DNA from: Corella eumyota
Taxonomy: Eukaryota; Chordata; Ascidiacea; Phlebobranchia; Corellidae
Length of the DNA stretch: 64,000 nt
Direction: 5' to 3'
Assembly (NCBI GenBank): GCA_963082875.1
Contig: OY720103.1
Span: forward strand, 4,278,001-4,342,000
Of this stretch, positions 23,007 to 38,249 are shown one piece after another; position 1 is the stretch's first letter, and each line of letters opens with the position of its first letter. The notes under the pieces were generated by a model, which did no database searches, was not told where the DNA came from, and saw nothing but the letters and a program-made list of their open reading frames with translations. The position numbers were made by a program, and so were the translations under genes.

Positions 23007-23853
23007 ATTTGATATTTTGTTTTATTTCAGAATACGTCTACAGTTTTTTTTAGTGGAAAGGTAGTGGAAGATTTTTTTTAGTTCACAAATATATTACGTT
23101 ATTTTAGTGTTATTTTCCGTTTGTTTTTTGCAGGACTTTTTCGTGTGTTTAGCGTACTGACAGTCGATAAAAATTGTATTTTTACTAACAAATTTTTTTT
23201 ACGTAACTAAGCCATTTGAAATCAGATATAATGTGCTCTAATGTTGCTGTTTTTTTTTAATTTTAAAATGTGTGCATTACTAAATTTTCTAAAATATCCT
23301 ATGACAAGTGTTTATTTATGACAACTTTTTTTATATATATACTTTTACCCTAGTTTTATTCATGACGAATTTTTCATTTTTTTTGTTACTGCAAATATTT
23401 TTTTCGATTGTTCCTACAATTTTAAATTTTTTTTAATAAAATTAATTTTATTTTTTAAGCCACATGATTTGCCATCAAAATTGCATTGTATTTATTGTTT
23501 TATCGTTAATTAAAAATTTTAATTATAGCATATATATATTTTTAGTTACTTCTATTTTTTTAAATGCCAACAATTTTTTTTGATTTTTCATGTCTTAATT
23601 TAAATTACCTCAAGCCCTATACTCTCATTATACTCATTGTGCTTTAATTGATTTTGTTAAATTATAGTTTTACTTTTAAATATTGTAGATTGAAAATTAG
23701 AATGCAGTTTATATGATAAGTTTATAAAGTGTTTAAAATCCTTGTATCACTATATATATTTAAAATCCTTGTATCACTATATCTAATTAAAACTTATTTT
23801 CATTTTAGAATAGGAACTTGATAATTTAGGATTTAATTAAAAATTCATTTGGA
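23007..23853. other. Spacer between the two ceramide synthase genes
   Basis: It is very AT-rich. It holds the first gene's 3' UTR with AATAAA at 23435-23440 and the second gene's upstream region. The only structure is a 27-base-period duplication at 23732-23782. Confidence 0.5.
23732..23782 (+). repeat. 27-bp tandem duplication upstream of ceramide synthase copy 2
   Basis: The 24-base word starting TTTAAAATCCTTGTATCACT occurs exactly twice, at 23732 and 23759, with three bases between copies. It lies about 70-120 bases upstream of the ATG. Confidence 0.8.
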
Positions 23854-24927
23854 ATGGAGCAATTATCATCATGGTTTTGGGCCGATAAGTTCTGGCTTCC
23901 CGGTGGTGTCTCGTTTAGGGACTTAGAGGACAAAGAAGGTTTCCATTTTCCGAAAGCGAGAGATTTACTTGTGATGCCTTTGTACGCACTTGCCATACTA
24001 TGTGTTCGTCTCGTTTTTGAATCATTTGTGACAAAGCCTCTTGCGAAAAAGTTAGGTATAGTAGATCGTCCGCGCATGAAGCCTTCTCCAAATTCAGGAT
24101 TAGAAGCGTTGTATAAAAAATCGAAGCACCCGTCGAATGAACAAATTAAAGAGCATGCAAAACACAATCAAATGACTGAAAAAGAAATCCAAAGATGGTT
24201 GCGGAGAAAAAGAAATTTAAGTCGACCGTTGTTGACTAAAAAATTAGCTGAAGCATGCTGGAGGGGAACTTTTTATACCATCGCATTTACATACGGTATG
24301 TCAATCTTAGTACAATCATCTTGGTTTTGGGATAACTTATACTGCTGGGTCGATTACCCATTCCAAAGTCTCTGGCCCTCTGTGTATTATTATTACATGA
24401 TTGAAGGTGGGTTCTATATCTCTCTTCTTTTTTCAATTTTCCAAGACGTGAAACGAAAAGATTTTACTGAACAGTTAATTCATCATCTTGCGACGATTTT
24501 TCTCATCGTGTTTTCATACTGCGCAAATTTTGTCCGGATAGGAACAATGGTGATGGCAATCCACGACGTTACGGACATCGTGCTTGAATATGCCAAGTGT
24601 TTTGTATACGCGAAAATCAACTCAGTTGGAGATTACCTTTTCACGTTATTCGCAATAATTTTTATCATATCCAGACTTGTAGTGTTTCCCTACTGCGTCC
24701 TTCACACAACTTGGGTGAAAAGTATGTGGTTGTTTCAGCCTTATGCCGGTTACTATTTCTTCAACGCCCTTTTAATGATATTACAGTTACTGCATATCTT
24801 CTGGGCTGCGATCATAATAAAAATGGCAATTAAACTATTGGTTATTGGAAAAGTAGAGAAAGACGACCGAAGCGATGTGGAAGAGTTTACGACGGAAGAT
24901 GAAGCCGAGGAAAAAAAATTAAATTAA
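23854..24927 (+). CDS. Ceramide synthase (LAG1/TLC family), single exon, copy 2
   Basis: This 357-residue paralogue of the preceding gene is on the same strand and also intronless. It has the same order of parts: WFWADKFWLPGG start, Hox-like remnant (RWLRRKRNLSRPLLTKK), the Lag1p motif (RKDFTEQLIHHLATIFLIVF, then MVMAIHDVTDIVLEYAK) and an acidic tail (KDDRSDVEEFTTEDEAEEK). By eye about 60% of residues match copy 1 in the TLC domain and fewer near the N-terminus, so the duplication is not recent. The vertebrate N-glycosylation sequon is again missing (LPGGVSFRD). The two copies may differ in acyl-CoA preference, because the segment between the last two helices, which sets chain length in vertebrates, differs between them. 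Confidence 0.9.
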   Translation: MEQLSSWFWADKFWLPGGVSFRDLEDKEGFHFPKARDLLVMPLYALAILCVRLVFESFVTKPLAKKLGIVDRPRMKPSPNSGLEALYKKSKHPSNEQIKEHAKHNQMTEKEIQRWLRRKRNLSRPLLTKKLAEACWRGTFYTIAFTYGMSILVQSSWFWDNLYCWVDYPFQSLWPSVYYYYMIEGGFYISLLFSIFQDVKRKDFTEQLIHHLATIFLIVFSYCANFVRIGTMVMAIHDVTDIVLEYAKCFVYAKINSVGDYLFTLFAIIFIISRLVVFPYCVLHTTWVKSMWLFQPYAGYYFFNALLMILQLLHIFWAAIIIKMAIKLLVIGKVEKDDRSDVEEFTTEDEAEEKKLN

Positions 24928-25491
24928 AAACATTTCCGATAAAAAATTTAATTTTCAGAAGTGGTTTGCAATTGAAATAAATGCCTTATTGATGCAACTG
25001 CACCAGTTTAAGCCAAACCTTTTATTTAATTTAAATTTAATAAATAATATATTTTTTAAATTCAGTCTATGGTAAATTTTTCTAGACCTATGTAAAATGC
25101 ATATATTTTATTTAAATCATAAATTGGCAATATTTTTTAACATATGATAATTTATATATATACCAACTTGCAGTAATTAATGCAGTAAAGTAATACAGAC
25201 CTACCTTTTTATAAAATTTCTTTTCTGTGGAAAAATTGAGTGTACAATTTTAATTTTACTAGTGCCATAAGCAATTGTTTGGTTATATTTTATAATACTT
25301 TTTTTTAAATAGATTATTATGTTAGCATTATCTGATACAAAAGGTGTTTATGGTATACAATGTTATTTTTTAATTCTAGTATTTTTTTGAACTTGCATAA
25401 AGTTATAAGGATTTCGTTTTTAAGTTTTAGTTTTGTAAGCCGCATAAGTTTTAGGAATTACAATGTTTATTATGCAATCTCACATTCGTTA

Positions 25492-25525
<34 letters not shown>

Positions 25526-26542
25526 TAATAATACTTTTAAATTAATTTAATATGTGTCAAATACTGATGACGTTATAGCATAATACAGGATATTGTTAAG
25601 CACTTTCTGATAATCATTTGTTGTTATTAAAAGTGTTTTTGTTAATTATATACACTAAATACATGTAAAAATACTTTTACAATTTAATATTAATTGTTGA
25701 TTGTAAGCTTAACTAATTTGGTGCTTTGATGTTATATAATAGCAGAAACCTTGAATTTTATTGTGTATTGTATATATTTTTTTAAGTCGGTATACTTGTA
25801 TATGAAGTTTTCAAAACAAAATCATATTTTGTAATATATTTTTTTGAAAACTGATTAAAAGTAGGTATAGTAAGATAATGTGCATGTTTGTTTTTTTTTG
25901 AATGGTAATTCAAGCTGAATATAAATTTGAAAATTTGTAATATAATAAAGTTTTATTTAATACTTCTATAAATCTATCCTATTAACCCTTTCTTTTTAGT
26001 ATACAGTATTTGGTGCAATTTGACATGTTAAAGGGCCCCAATCTTTTTTTTACATACAAATTTTTCTTCTTGCAATAGCCCTTAATACAAATAAAATCGT
26101 TAATTTTTTGCAATAATTCGAATAATTCGCCTTTTTTGCTGAATTCTTTATTAAAATGTTGTTTTATATCGTGCAAACCTTTATAGTTTAATGTACATTC
26201 ATATTGCCTGTTTTATTTTGCTGGTAACACTGAGCTGTTATATCAGTTACAAAATACTTACAATGCTAAAGGCTTCAAACCAAACTAACTTAGCTTCAAA
26301 AATCATTAACATTATAAAATATATCAAATGCAACATTATTTGCAAAATTTGTTTTTATTTTCAGCACCAGGTGTAAAACATAGGCAGTAGGGAAAAAATA
26401 TGATTGTTTTTAGAAAGAGCTGCTTGAATTTTTCAGTATTGCCTCTAAATATCATCTACTCCCAAAAATACCAATGATCTATTCTTTTTTATTATTATTC
26501 CGCTTTTGCTTCTTCATTATTTTCAATTTTGTTAACATTTTC
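24928..26542. other. Convergent spacer, ceramide synthase copy 2 to NSUN2
   Basis: Extremely AT-rich, with several AATAAA words (for example near 24975 and 25941) and a perfect (TA)n run at about 25496-25522. Short open frames here have no recognisable product. Confidence 0.5.
25496..25522. repeat. (TA)n microsatellite
   Basis: An uninterrupted alternating TA run of about 27 bases in the spacer downstream of the ceramide synthase pair. Confidence 0.85.
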
Positions 26543-31817
<5,275 letters not shown>

Positions 31818-32240
31818 ACTAAACTTCTTGTTAACACAGTAACAACAAATTAGTCAATTTTTTTTAAATCTGCAAATTTAAACAGTGGTTAAAATCTATT
31901 TTAATTAAGAGCTTTTAATGTTATTGCAAATAGAAAATATATTATAACGCAGCTATATGTATAATATCTTTAATAGAAGTTGATATATATATATATATAT
32001 TTATATATATAAGCATAATCAAAAGCGCATTTGCATGAATATAATATTAATTGAGGCAATCTCATGACAAATAAACAAGAAATAGAAAAAATTAGATATT
32101 TATAACAAATTGCATATATTATAATAAAGCATTAATTTAGTATTGATGGGATAAGAAAAAAATTTGTAATATTAATCACAGTAAAATTTATATGAATCAC
32201 AAGCAGACCAATTTAATTTTGAAGATTTAAATTCTGAAGA
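31818..32240. other. Spacer between chitobiase-like gene 1 and NSUN2
   Basis: A same-strand spacer of 423 bases holding the 3' UTR of the chitobiase gene and the NSUN2 promoter. It has a (TA)n-rich stretch near 31985-32010. No gene is supported. Confidence 0.5.
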
Positions 32241-33380
32241 CTACAAAATATCTTTTCCGTTTCTCTTGAAAGGAAAGCTGGGATTCTTATTTTGTTCCAT
32301 CATTTTAACATAGACGTTGATTATGTCCCACATTTGCTCCCTATTATCAACTGTAGCCGGATTGGTAGAGGAGTAATCAAGATCATCCGCAGTCCACATC
32401 CCTAGACCTCTCAACCCCAATGTTTGTGCCATTTGGTATTTTGCTTTAAGACTTTCCAAATTGTCGTACCAATATTGATGATACATGCCGTCTTCTTTTG
32501 TGGTAAAGTAAGGGGATTTTGCGATCGGGTCCCATTTCAAACCACCTATGTTTGAAGGCAACTTTGCTTCTATGTCCCTGTATGATTTTTGGGATTGTGG
32601 GCTTCCTACAATAACACAGACGTCACCTCCTGTGTGGTTGTAGAATTTACCGCAAGTATAATCATACCCATACCATGGAATTGCCATCACCAAATGATTT
32701 GAACTGATGTTTACATTGTGAATATACAGGTTGTAAGACTCCTTAATTAGGTCATAGGGGCTGTTTGCTTGAGCGAATAGAATATCAAGCGTGGCGTCGT
32801 AGTCCATGACTATAAAGTAGTCGGTGGCCTTTGACAATGGAACGTAATCGTAACAAAGCCCAAAAATGCAGCCAGTCATATAGGGGGAATAAAATGCATC
32901 CATTGTAACAAGGTAGTTCTTGTTAATTGCTTTAAATGCAGTGTAAGTTTCGTTCACCAAATCGTTCAATCCTTGCTTGTAATGTTTACTATAAGCAGGA
33001 CCTTCAATATCAATATTGATTCCATCAAAACTGTAATTTTTAATCGTGTTTATCCAACCATTTGTAATTTGCTTCCGATAGTCTGGCTTGTAAAGGTATT
33101 TTAACTGAGATCCGACAAGGTAAGTGAATCGTATTCCTCGTTCGTGTGCATAGCAATACAAATCTTGATATGTATCCAATGATCCAATCCAAACTACATT
33201 CGAAATTGCGGTCCAATTCCATTTCTTCCAGCTCTGATCCGAAGCGCTGCTGAATGCCACAAGCTCCTTGTTGAATTGTGTGGTTACAACATTGCACAAA
33301 TCAGGTTTTGAGCAAGGACAGGGTACAGCTTCAACCGACACGATAAAAGCAATACAAAAACAAATGATAATTTTTCTCAT
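32241..33380 (-). CDS. Di-N-acetylchitobiase-like GH18 protein, copy 1
   Basis: Chitobiase is a lysosomal GH18 glycosidase that trims the reducing-end GlcNAc of N-glycan and chitin fragments. I start at the Met at 33380, not at the longer open frame, because it gives a clean signal peptide (MRKIIICFCIAFIVSVEA) followed by PCPCSKPDLC. The 379-residue protein is close to the usual length. The catalytic motif is FDGINIDIEGP, residues 118-128, with D119, D124 and the acid E126. Later blocks include DYFIVMDYDATLD, LVMAIPWYGYDYTCGKF and LRGLGMWTADDLDY, all typical of the chitobiase branch. There are no introns. Several NxS/T sequons fit a secreted or lysosomal protein. It lies 358 bases downstream of its paralogue. 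Confidence 0.9.
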   Translation of the reverse strand: MRKIIICFCIAFIVSVEAVPCPCSKPDLCNVVTTQFNKELVAFSSASDQSWKKWNWTAISNVVWIGSLDTYQDLYCYAHERGIRFTYLVGSQLKYLYKPDYRKQITNGWINTIKNYSFDGINIDIEGPAYSKHYKQGLNDLVNETYTAFKAINKNYLVTMDAFYSPYMTGCIFGLCYDYVPLSKATDYFIVMDYDATLDILFAQANSPYDLIKESYNLYIHNVNISSNHLVMAIPWYGYDYTCGKFYNHTGGDVCVIVGSPQSQKSYRDIEAKLPSNIGGLKWDPIAKSPYFTTKEDGMYHQYWYDNLESLKAKYQMAQTLGLRGLGMWTADDLDYSSTNPATVDNREQMWDIINVYVKMMEQNKNPSFPFKRNGKDIL

Positions 33381-33738
33381 TATTAAACTTAGTAAACCTA
33401 AATACAAAGCAAAAAATGTATATATTCGACTTATCGTTATACAGAAAATACTAAATACAATATTAACTTTTGTTCTACATAATATGAAAAAAAGGGAAAA
33501 CACTACGTCAAATCTAAAGTAAACAACATGATTAAATAAATGCATATAAGAAAAAGGTAATTAGTAAATTTAAAGGTTGCATAATCACTAAAGTGCAATG
33601 CAATATCATAAAATTTAAATTTCATTACAATAAAAATGAATATTTCTTTTTTGAAAGTACATCAGCAATAACAATATTAACAGTGAATCCTGAAATTAAA
33701 ATGATAGGAAAACATACAGCAATAGCATGGTCCCTTAC

Positions 33739-34833
33739 TTACTTTAAAAGTAACACGTACTTGGTGATTTGGTACCACATTTCTTTAGTTTGATCAACAG
33801 TTTTTATGTCAGTAGAAATGTAATCCAGGAAATCAGCCGTCCACATTCCTAATCCTCTTAAATTCAAGGACAGCGCCAATTCGTATTTTGCCACTAGGCT
33901 TTCTACGTTATCGAACCAAATTTGATGCCAAATGTTATCGATTTTGTAGGAAAAATAGGGAGACTTTGCTACTGCGTCCCACTTGAGCCCACCAATGTTG
34001 CTTTTCAGATACAATTTTTGGATGTCTCCAAATCCTTGCGACACTAGTTTGCCTGTGTACACGCACAGGTTTTTACCGGTGTCGTTTATAAACTTGCTGC
34101 ATGTAAAATCATATCCATACCAAGGCAAAGCCATTACAAGATGACTCGGGTCAATTGATAGATTGTGCAAGTAAACATCATAAAATGCTACAATTCTGTC
34201 ATATGGACTATTAGCCCCTGCAAATTGACTCAAGTATTTAGCATCGTAATCCATTACAATAAAGTAGTCAGTAAATTTTGCAAGCGTAACAATATCATAT
34301 CCATACCCATTAGGTCTTGACATAATATCTTGTGTGACCAGATATGCTTTATTTATCGACTTGATAGCAATATATGTCTCATTAACAAGGTTATGTATTC
34401 CTTCAACTATTTCTTTGGTGTTGGCATGGCCCTCTAAATCAATATTAATACCATCCAAACTGTAGTTTAGCATCGGCTCAATCCAACCATTCGAAATCTG
34501 TTTACGAAATTCAGGCGAAGTGAGTTTTGGATAATAAGTTACAGATAAACCCACAAGTTGTGTAAATCTAACATTGTGGGCATGGGCATAGCAGTATAAT
34601 TCGTGGTAGTCTTCAGATTCTAATGAGCCGTAATGTATAACGTTAGTTATTTCAATCCAGTTCCATTCCTTCCAGGAGTTATCTTTTCCGCTTGTAAACA
34701 CGATCAAATCCTTTCTATAGGTTTTGGTAACTGGCATGCACAAGGACGTGTCTGAGCACGGACATTTATAAGCAAAAGTAATATGTGGAACATACACGAA
34801 AAATGCGAATACGATATATAAAGTGGATTTCAT
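33739..34833 (-). CDS. Di-N-acetylchitobiase-like GH18 protein, copy 2
   Basis: This 364-residue intronless paralogue is on the same strand. It has a signal peptide (MKSTLYIVFAFFVYVPHITF) and the same Cys-rich start (CPCSDTSLC). The catalytic motif is LDGINIDLEGH, residues 126-136, with D127, D132 and E134. LVMALPWYGYDFTCSKF and LRGLGMWTADFLDY are conserved. By eye about half the residues match copy 1, so the tandem duplication is old. All visible catalytic residues are intact in both copies, so both may be active. Lysosomal location follows from the family and is not shown here. Confidence 0.9.
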   Translation of the reverse strand: MKSTLYIVFAFFVYVPHITFAYKCPCSDTSLCMPVTKTYRKDLIVFTSGKDNSWKEWNWIEITNVIHYGSLESEDYHELYCYAHAHNVRFTQLVGLSVTYYPKLTSPEFRKQISNGWIEPMLNYSLDGINIDLEGHANTKEIVEGIHNLVNETYIAIKSINKAYLVTQDIMSRPNGYGYDIVTLAKFTDYFIVMDYDAKYLSQFAGANSPYDRIVAFYDVYLHNLSIDPSHLVMALPWYGYDFTCSKFINDTGKNLCVYTGKLVSQGFGDIQKLYLKSNIGGLKWDAVAKSPYFSYKIDNIWHQIWFDNVESLVAKYELALSLNLRGLGMWTADFLDYISTDIKTVDQTKEMWYQITKYVLLLK

Positions 34834-35402
34834 TTTATCAAAAAAGTTGACACAAGTAAAATAGATAAAAATAAACGGCTATCACTATCTTTTTATAGAA
34901 AATCAATATATATACATTTGTTTATTGCATTATGTAATTTAGTTTAAATATGCCTAAACGTTAATATTAACTTACAGACTTTCTTTAAGTTATTTTTTAC
35001 ACTGTAACTACCATCGACAGTGATTGCTCTACTATTATAAATCAAATGTGTCGTAACTTTCTTTTTTTTTCGTACAATTTTATTTTGTTATTTCGTCACT
35101 CCTTTGTTATAGTAGTATTATTTTTTTGGTGTATATTTTGTAAAATGTATTTTATATATCGCATTTATTAATAATATAATCTATACTGGGTTTGGTGACC
35201 ATGCCATAAAATAATTAAAATCTTCATGTAAACATTAATACTTTTGACATGTTTTAAATCATTAAATTGATTTTGTCATTTTTTCCCGTCGCATTGTTGT
35301 AATATTAATTGTATATCGTATTTATTATTTACTTTTATCAATGCGCAAAAAACCAAAATAAAAAAAAAAAAAAAAAAAAAAAGACTACAAAGAATATGAA
35401 GT

Positions 35403-35442
35403 CACGTGTTTCGAGGGGATTCCCGAAAGAGGTCATGACCCT
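35403..35442. promoter_or_regulatory. Possible enhancer: E-box, kappaB and C/EBP-ATF-like words
   Basis: CACGTG (35403-35408), a perfect kappaB palindrome GGGGATTCCC (35415-35424) and TTGCGTCATCA (35433-35443, a C/EBP half site joined to an ATF/CRE half site) lie within 40 bases in AT-rich DNA. They are about 600 bases upstream of both flanking genes. Function is inferred only from motif matches. Confidence 0.45.
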
Positions 35443-35804
35443 TGCGTCATCATTTGCCCATTTTCTTTAAAAATAAAATGTAAAAGCCAATTCTATTTCT
35501 CTAGTTTATTTTTTACAGTTAATAATGAAAAGTAATTCTTATAGCATTATATCGTGTGGAAAGGCGCTTAGACATGCAGACGACGAATCGATTTTATTGG
35601 CATTCTTGTAATTAGAACGGGAAATTCAAGATTTTTTATGACAGTTTTTAACAACCGTCTCCAGTCTCGTGTTTATTTACGTCATGTTTTGATATGACCA
35701 ACTTTCAAGTTAAAGTATGCCAAACCGGCAACCGCCCATTGATGTAACACTTTTTCTATTAAGTTTATAGTTTAAAAGTTTAGAATAATGTGGTAGTTAG
35801 ATAA

Positions 35805-35856
35805 TATAATAAACATAGGATAGGGTACAATATAATAAACATAGGATAGGGTACAA
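35805..35856 (+). repeat. Exact 26-bp tandem duplication upstream of CEBPG-like gene
   Basis: The unit starting TATAATAAACATAGGATAGG occupies 35805-35830 and 35831-35856 without a mismatch. It looks recent and may be polymorphic. Confidence 0.9.
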
Positions 35857-36034
35857 ATGAATAAGAAATAATTATTTAAAATAGCTTTTTTTACTTACAG
35901 ATTTATATCAAACTATGGGCTAATTTGTTTATGCTGTAACTTTGTAATGCCCCTTTTTAAAATTAAACCTTTTAAAATAAAATATTGAGAATATATATTT
36001 GCCTACAAGGTAATAATAGTCAAAAACAGAAAAA

Positions 36035-36541
36035 ATGGACAATTTTACTCCGACAGCTAACAATGGTGATGAACCCTCAACCTCCAGGAATACCACACAA
36101 AACAATGGGCAAAATTCAGAATTTAAACTCCCCCAAAGCGTGATACAGTCTACGGGGGGTGGAAAGGCAGTTAATCCCAGCAAGGTTAAGGCAAAGGAAG
36201 AGATAATTCATGGGACGGAGGAATACCAAAAGAGGCGCAGGCGCAATAATGTCGCCGTCAAAAAAAGCCGAGAAAAATCGAAAGAAAAGACCATGAGTAC
36301 TTCAGAAAATATCGAAAAACTAAAAGTTGAAAATGTCCAGCTCGAAGCCAAGGTAGAGACTTTAAATAAGGAATTGGACATCCTTAAAAAAGTGTTTATG
36401 GACCATGCAAAGGGTTTTAGTGGTGGGGGTACAGAGTTACCCGATTTAAAACAACTTGAGGTGTTACTGGGGCATAAATTAACCGATAATTCTTCAACTG
36501 CTGAAAAGAATGGGGCTTCAACTTCGAAAAACGACAGCTAA
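36035..36541 (+). CDS. CEBPG: C/EBP gamma-type bZIP factor
   Basis: CEBPG is a short C/EBP that lacks a strong activation domain and works as a heterodimer partner, for example with ATF4. The 168-residue intronless protein has GGGKAVNPSK (41-50), which matches the vertebrate CEBPG leader. The basic region is YQKRRRRNNVAVKKSREKSK (64-83), with the NNxAVKKSR signature of the gamma branch. The leucine zipper follows at about 93-121 (LKVENVQLEAKVETLNKEL) and ends in FMDHA as in vertebrates. The rest of the C-tail is unrelated. The ATG at 36035 is the first in frame. The other C/EBP gene lies 1.7 kb downstream on the same strand. Confidence 0.92.
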   Translation: MDNFTPTANNGDEPSTSRNTTQNNGQNSEFKLPQSVIQSTGGGKAVNPSKVKAKEEIIHGTEEYQKRRRRNNVAVKKSREKSKEKTMSTSENIEKLKVENVQLEAKVETLNKELDILKKVFMDHAKGFSGGGTELPDLKQLEVLLGHKLTDNSSTAEKNGASTSKNDS

Positions 36542-38238
36542 CACAATACACATTTCTGTAATTTCCTACATGTAGGATAATATAAACTATTATCATAATT
36601 CAATTAAATTGATTTTCTGCATCTAGTCAATTTTTACAATGTTGCAGTTATTAAGTTATGAAGTAATGTCTTAACATATACTTAACAAGCTTTTTGGTTA
36701 GCTTTTTGGATTCCATTTTTTTTCAGTAACTGTATGCGGTTTTTTATTGTTTTATGACTAGATTAGGTGAATTTAAAGCACTGTGAATACGAGTCAAACA
36801 GTGGGTTTTGATTTCTTATTTGAAATGATTTTTAAATATAGTATAATAATGTTTAATAGTTGGACAATTTAATTGTTAGACTGTAGTTAGACAATTTTTT
36901 TATGTATTTTAAAAATTTCTGAAAACCAGCATTTAAAAAAATTTTTTTTTATTAAAATTAACAAAAAAAATTAAAAATTATATTTGTTATTAATCTTTTA
37001 AAAGGCTTTTGATTTTATAATGAAATTTACTTTGTCTTCTAGTTTTAATTACTTTACTTTTTGACAAACAGTTTCATATATGCTTACTTTTACATATTTT
37101 ATTTTGATTTCGAAAGCTTTGATTATGCCTTTCAAAAATATTTTTAATTACAAATATAATAAAAGGTTATTTAAAAAATCTCAAAAAAAACAATTTTGTT
37201 TATTATGTTTATATAAATACATATTTTTTGCTTAATTATTTACACTTTTCGTTCATAACTGCATTATTAACTGTAATTAATATTGCATATTATAGGAAAA
37301 ATTGTATGAACAATTATTCTAAATTATTAAAAAATGCCATAATGTAAAAATTTTTGTTTTTTATCTAATTTTTTTAAAATTTAAGATATTTAATTAAAAA
37401 CCTAAGTCAGCATTTTTAAAAAAAAGTTACACAGGGATATGTTTTTGTGATTTTTTTAAAAATTACCCGTTAGAATTTTTAGGTGCTGTTTGAAGGGTAA
37501 AACTTTAAATTTGAACAGCATTACGTCAGCATTAACTTAGAACTGATCTGGTGAAGTTTTTAAAGGGGCTTTCCCGTTCGAGCAGATTGCGCAATAATGG
37601 CGTATACCTACGTCATTTCGGAACTACTTACAACACGTGACTCGATTTTTTTTGTTAAAAAAGATTACACAACATTATTTTTTTTTATAAAATTTGTTTA
37701 AAAAAGGTAAATTAGTACTTTTGCGCTGTTTTTGGTAACATTTATAACGATATTTTTGTTGTTATTAAGTAAAGAAAAACACAAAGCGGATGAATACATT
37801 CGAGTATGGTGTCATTACCATAAGAATTTTCTTTAGAAGTCTCATAAATAGAAAGCTTAGGCTAAGTTGAGAGGTTAATTTTTTTGTTCGTATTTAGCCT
37901 AGTTTTGCGAGATAGTCACCTAAATTTATTGAATTCATTATCCTTTCGTCATTCCTTATTCTTTTTCTTATTTTTTGGTTATTTAGGAGGTCTGTAGGCG
38001 TTTATAAGTAAAAGAAGGGAATTCGTAAATCATTACAGAAAATTTGCAGGTCGGGATATTAAAGGAAATTGTGTTTTATAAATTAATTTAGTTTGTCCGC
38101 CTATCGGTTAACGCCTGCCTCTTGTATTTAAACGTATTAGTTTCTAATTTAATGTTATTTTTATATTACTAACTTTAATGAAATCAAAAATACGTTTTAG
38201 ATTGGTTTTATTTAAAAAAAATATGATGCAAATTGAAA
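36542..38238. other. Spacer between the two C/EBP genes
   Basis: Very AT-rich, with the CEBPG 3' UTR and the promoter and leader of the second gene. A patch at 37505-37640 is less AT-rich and has TTACGTCAGC, TACGTCATTTC and ACACGTGACTC (CRE-like and E-box words), so the promoter may be there. An upstream ORF overlaps the next gene's start. Confidence 0.5.
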
Positions 38239-38249
38239 ATGGCGTCTGA
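38223..38249 (+). promoter_or_regulatory. Upstream ORF overlapping the C/EBP start codon
   Basis: ATG ATG CAA ATT GAA AAT GGC GTC TGA is an eight-codon frame, out of frame with and spanning the main ATG at 38239. Vertebrate CEBPA and CEBPB mRNAs carry a small out-of-frame uORF that sets the ratio of long and truncated isoforms. If used, reinitiation after 38249 would favour Met17 or, further on, Met138 of the main frame. Confidence 0.55.

Larger units (their letters stand above)
34834..36034. other. Divergent spacer, chitobiase copy 2 to CEBPG-like gene
   Basis: It contains two promoters back to back. Features seen are a poly(A) run at about 35358-35382, a cluster of transcription-factor-like words at 35403-35442, and an exact 26-base tandem duplication at 35805-35856. 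No gene is supported. Confidence 0.5.

Noticed and set aside
33381-33545. A 55-residue N-terminal extension of chitobiase copy 1
   Set aside because: It is hydrophobic, low-complexity leader sequence; starting at 33380 gives a normal signal peptide and normal family length.
38233-38238. A C/EBP start two codons upstream of 38239
   Set aside because: The codon is TTG, not ATG; the ATG at 38239 is the first standard start in frame.
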